In this document: positions 13,685 through 14,295 of the stretch, one piece after another
Numbering within the stretch: the first letter of the stretch is position 1
How the letters are laid out: each line of letters begins with the position of its first letter
Assembly (NCBI GenBank): GCA_902489275.1
Contig: CABTZK010000036.1
Span: 1-14,295, forward strand
From: an uncultured Porphyromonadaceae bacterium
GTDB taxonomy: Bacteria > Bacteroidota > Bacteroidia > Bacteroidales > Muribaculaceae
Direction of reading: 5' to 3'
Length of the DNA stretch: 14,295 bases
Notes under the pieces: model-generated
The model's database searches: none
The model's input: only the letters and a program-made list of their open reading frames with translations
What the model was told of the DNA's origin: nothing
Translations under genes and position numbers: made by a program

Positions 13685-14056
13685 TTATCCGAGATTCTGT
13701 GTGATGACCTGATCGTGGAGCGCGAAAAGTCTTAGTTGAAAGTAGTCGATATCTCTGTATCCATAGGCAACCCTTTTGAGGACTTTGATTTTGTTATTGA
13801 TTCCTTCGGTTAGCCCATTGGAAATGGGGTGGTCATACCAATTTAGAATGCCCCATTGATAGAGCCTGATGGCATTAGCTATTTGTTTGACATGCTTGAC
13901 ACCCGAATCGTCTCCTTGTTCGAGCCACTTCTTTAAACCCAAATCGGTCATTAGAAAATGACAAGAAGCTTTTTCTAATGACCGATTTGGGTTTATTCTG
14001 ACTTTTGTAAAAGGCAGAATGCCGGAAACGTTAGGAACAAACATTTCCAGCACCAA
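13685..14056 (-). pseudogene. ISL3-family transposase, C-terminal remnant
   Basis: The C-terminal ~85 residues of this 123-codon frame read as the end of an ISL3-family DDE transposase. The key segment is NWYDHPISNGLTEGINNKIK followed by VLKRVAYGYRDIDYFQLRLF, containing the conserved SNGxxEGxNNxIKxxKRxAYG block with its catalytic-region glutamate. Family members are about 400 aa long, so the N-terminal three quarters, including the first two catalytic acidic residues, are missing. Recognisable similarity starts near KKWLEQGDDSG (about base 13930). Upstream of that the frame runs through the perfect inverted repeat 13934-13995 and then sequence I do not recognise (MVLEMFVPNVSGILPF), probably open by chance. 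It is a broken, presumably inactive insertion sequence. No terminal repeat could be identified with confidence. The region is AT-richer than the genes to the left. Confidence 0.82.
13934..13995. repeat. 25-bp perfect inverted repeat with 12-nt loop
   Basis: The arm 13934-13958 (starting TAAACCCAAATCGG) is exactly complementary to 13971-13995 (ending CCGATTTGGGTTTA), with a 12-nt loop at 13959-13970. Pairing stops at the next base on both the inner and outer sides. It sits at the broken end of the transposase remnant, between it and the acr3 gene end. It has no following T-tract on the plus side (TTCTGAC follows) and none on the minus side, so it is not a typical terminator. Confidence 0.95.
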
Positions 14057-14078
14057 GCCTTTTTACGATAAAGTTAGA

Positions 14079-14295
14079 TCAGGGCTTTTGCCCTATTGTT
14101 ATTTTGTAGCCGGAAAACCAGCTTCGTGTGTTATTGGCAATCCTTACTAACATCAACATCACCGGAACTTCGACCAGCACGCCCACCACGGTAGCCAAGG
14201 CAGCCCCGGATTGTAAACCAAAAAGAGAAATAGCCACAGCAACCGCCAATTCAAAGAAATTACTTGCCCCAATCATTCCGGCAGGTGCGGCAACA
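14079..14295 (-). CDS. acr3: ACR3-family arsenite efflux permease (C-terminal part, 5' partial)
   Basis: The frame runs off the window on the minus strand and stops at 14079-14081. The visible ~71 residues, VAAPAGMIGASNFFELAVAV onwards (ISLFGLQSGAALATVVG, then VEVPVMLMLVRIANNTRSWF), are the last two transmembrane segments of the ACR3/ArsB-type arsenite exporter. They include the conserved GASNFFELAVA motif, whose glutamate is reported to be needed for transport in characterised ACR3 proteins. ACR3 pumps As(III) out of the cell by proton-coupled transport. The last residues (SGYKITIGQKP) lie beyond the usual family end near RSWF and may be a lineage-specific tail or the product of a junction. 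The rest of an ars operon, if present, would lie to the right of the window. Confidence 0.88.
   Translation of the reverse strand, partial: VAAPAGMIGASNFFELAVAVAISLFGLQSGAALATVVGVLVEVPVMLMLVRIANNTRSWFSGYKITIGQKP

Noticed and set aside
14002..14023. Small hairpins CTTTTGTAAAAG and GGCAGAATGCC before the acr3 end
   Set aside because: Stems of four to five bases are expected by chance in AT-rich sequence and have no supporting context.
1..14295. CRISPR array, tRNA or rRNA genes, toxin-antitoxin pair, phage genes
   Set aside because: No regularly spaced repeats, no tRNA cloverleaf or rRNA sequence and no phage structural genes were seen; the only tandem repeat is inside the M48 coding region.

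Overview
The window looks like a chromosomal segment of a gut-type Bacteroidales (Bacteroidetes), possibly Muribaculaceae- or Prevotella-like. Three things support this: Bacteroidetes-type promoters (-7 box TAnnTTTG) in front of several genes, BspA-like leucine-rich-repeat (LRR) surface proteins with dockerin-type calcium loops and a type IX secretion (T9SS) sorting tail, and Bacteroidetes-style versions of TrmB and Mrp. Most of the window is GC-rich. The last ~600 bases are visibly AT-richer and look acquired. Family names rest on reading the translations; no database search was run.

Layout. (1) 1-3951, plus strand: a tandem family of secreted LRR/dockerin proteins. First comes the last 17 codons of one gene, then two full paralogues at 308-1780 and 1909-3951. 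Both full genes have a signal peptide, BspA-type LRRs and a dockerin-like pair. Only the second also carries a cohesin-like domain and a T9SS-type C-terminal tail. (2) 3961-6874, plus: closely spaced housekeeping genes trmB (tRNA m7G46 methyltransferase), an Mrp/ApbC-type Fe-S carrier P-loop ATPase, and an M48 metallopeptidase lipoprotein. They end at a clear hairpin/T-tract terminator at 6900-6935. trmB starts 9 nt after the second LRR gene, so readthrough from the surface-protein promoter is likely. (3) 7040-12197, plus: a four-gene export operon of a TolC-type outer membrane channel, an HlyD-type membrane fusion protein and two ABC-2 permeases, with no ATP-binding subunit in the cluster. 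(4) 12303-13544, plus: a putative lipoprotein with plant-type LRRs (LxGxIP) behind its own promoter. (5) 13685-14295, minus: a 5'-truncated ISL3-family transposase remnant, a 25-bp perfect inverted repeat at its broken end, and the C-terminal end of an ACR3-type arsenite efflux gene that runs off the window.

How the parts may work together (inference). The LRR/dockerin proteins could form a surface assembly in which the cohesin-like domain of the larger paralogue holds dockerin-bearing partners that lack a sorting tail. The export operon forms a tripartite pump that must borrow an ATPase or be energised in some other way. The right end looks like the edge of a mobile arsenic-resistance region.

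Most novel candidates: the LRR-dockerin-cohesin-T9SS tandem family, the ATPase-less exporter, the plant-like LRR lipoprotein, and the long perfect inverted repeat at the transposase break.
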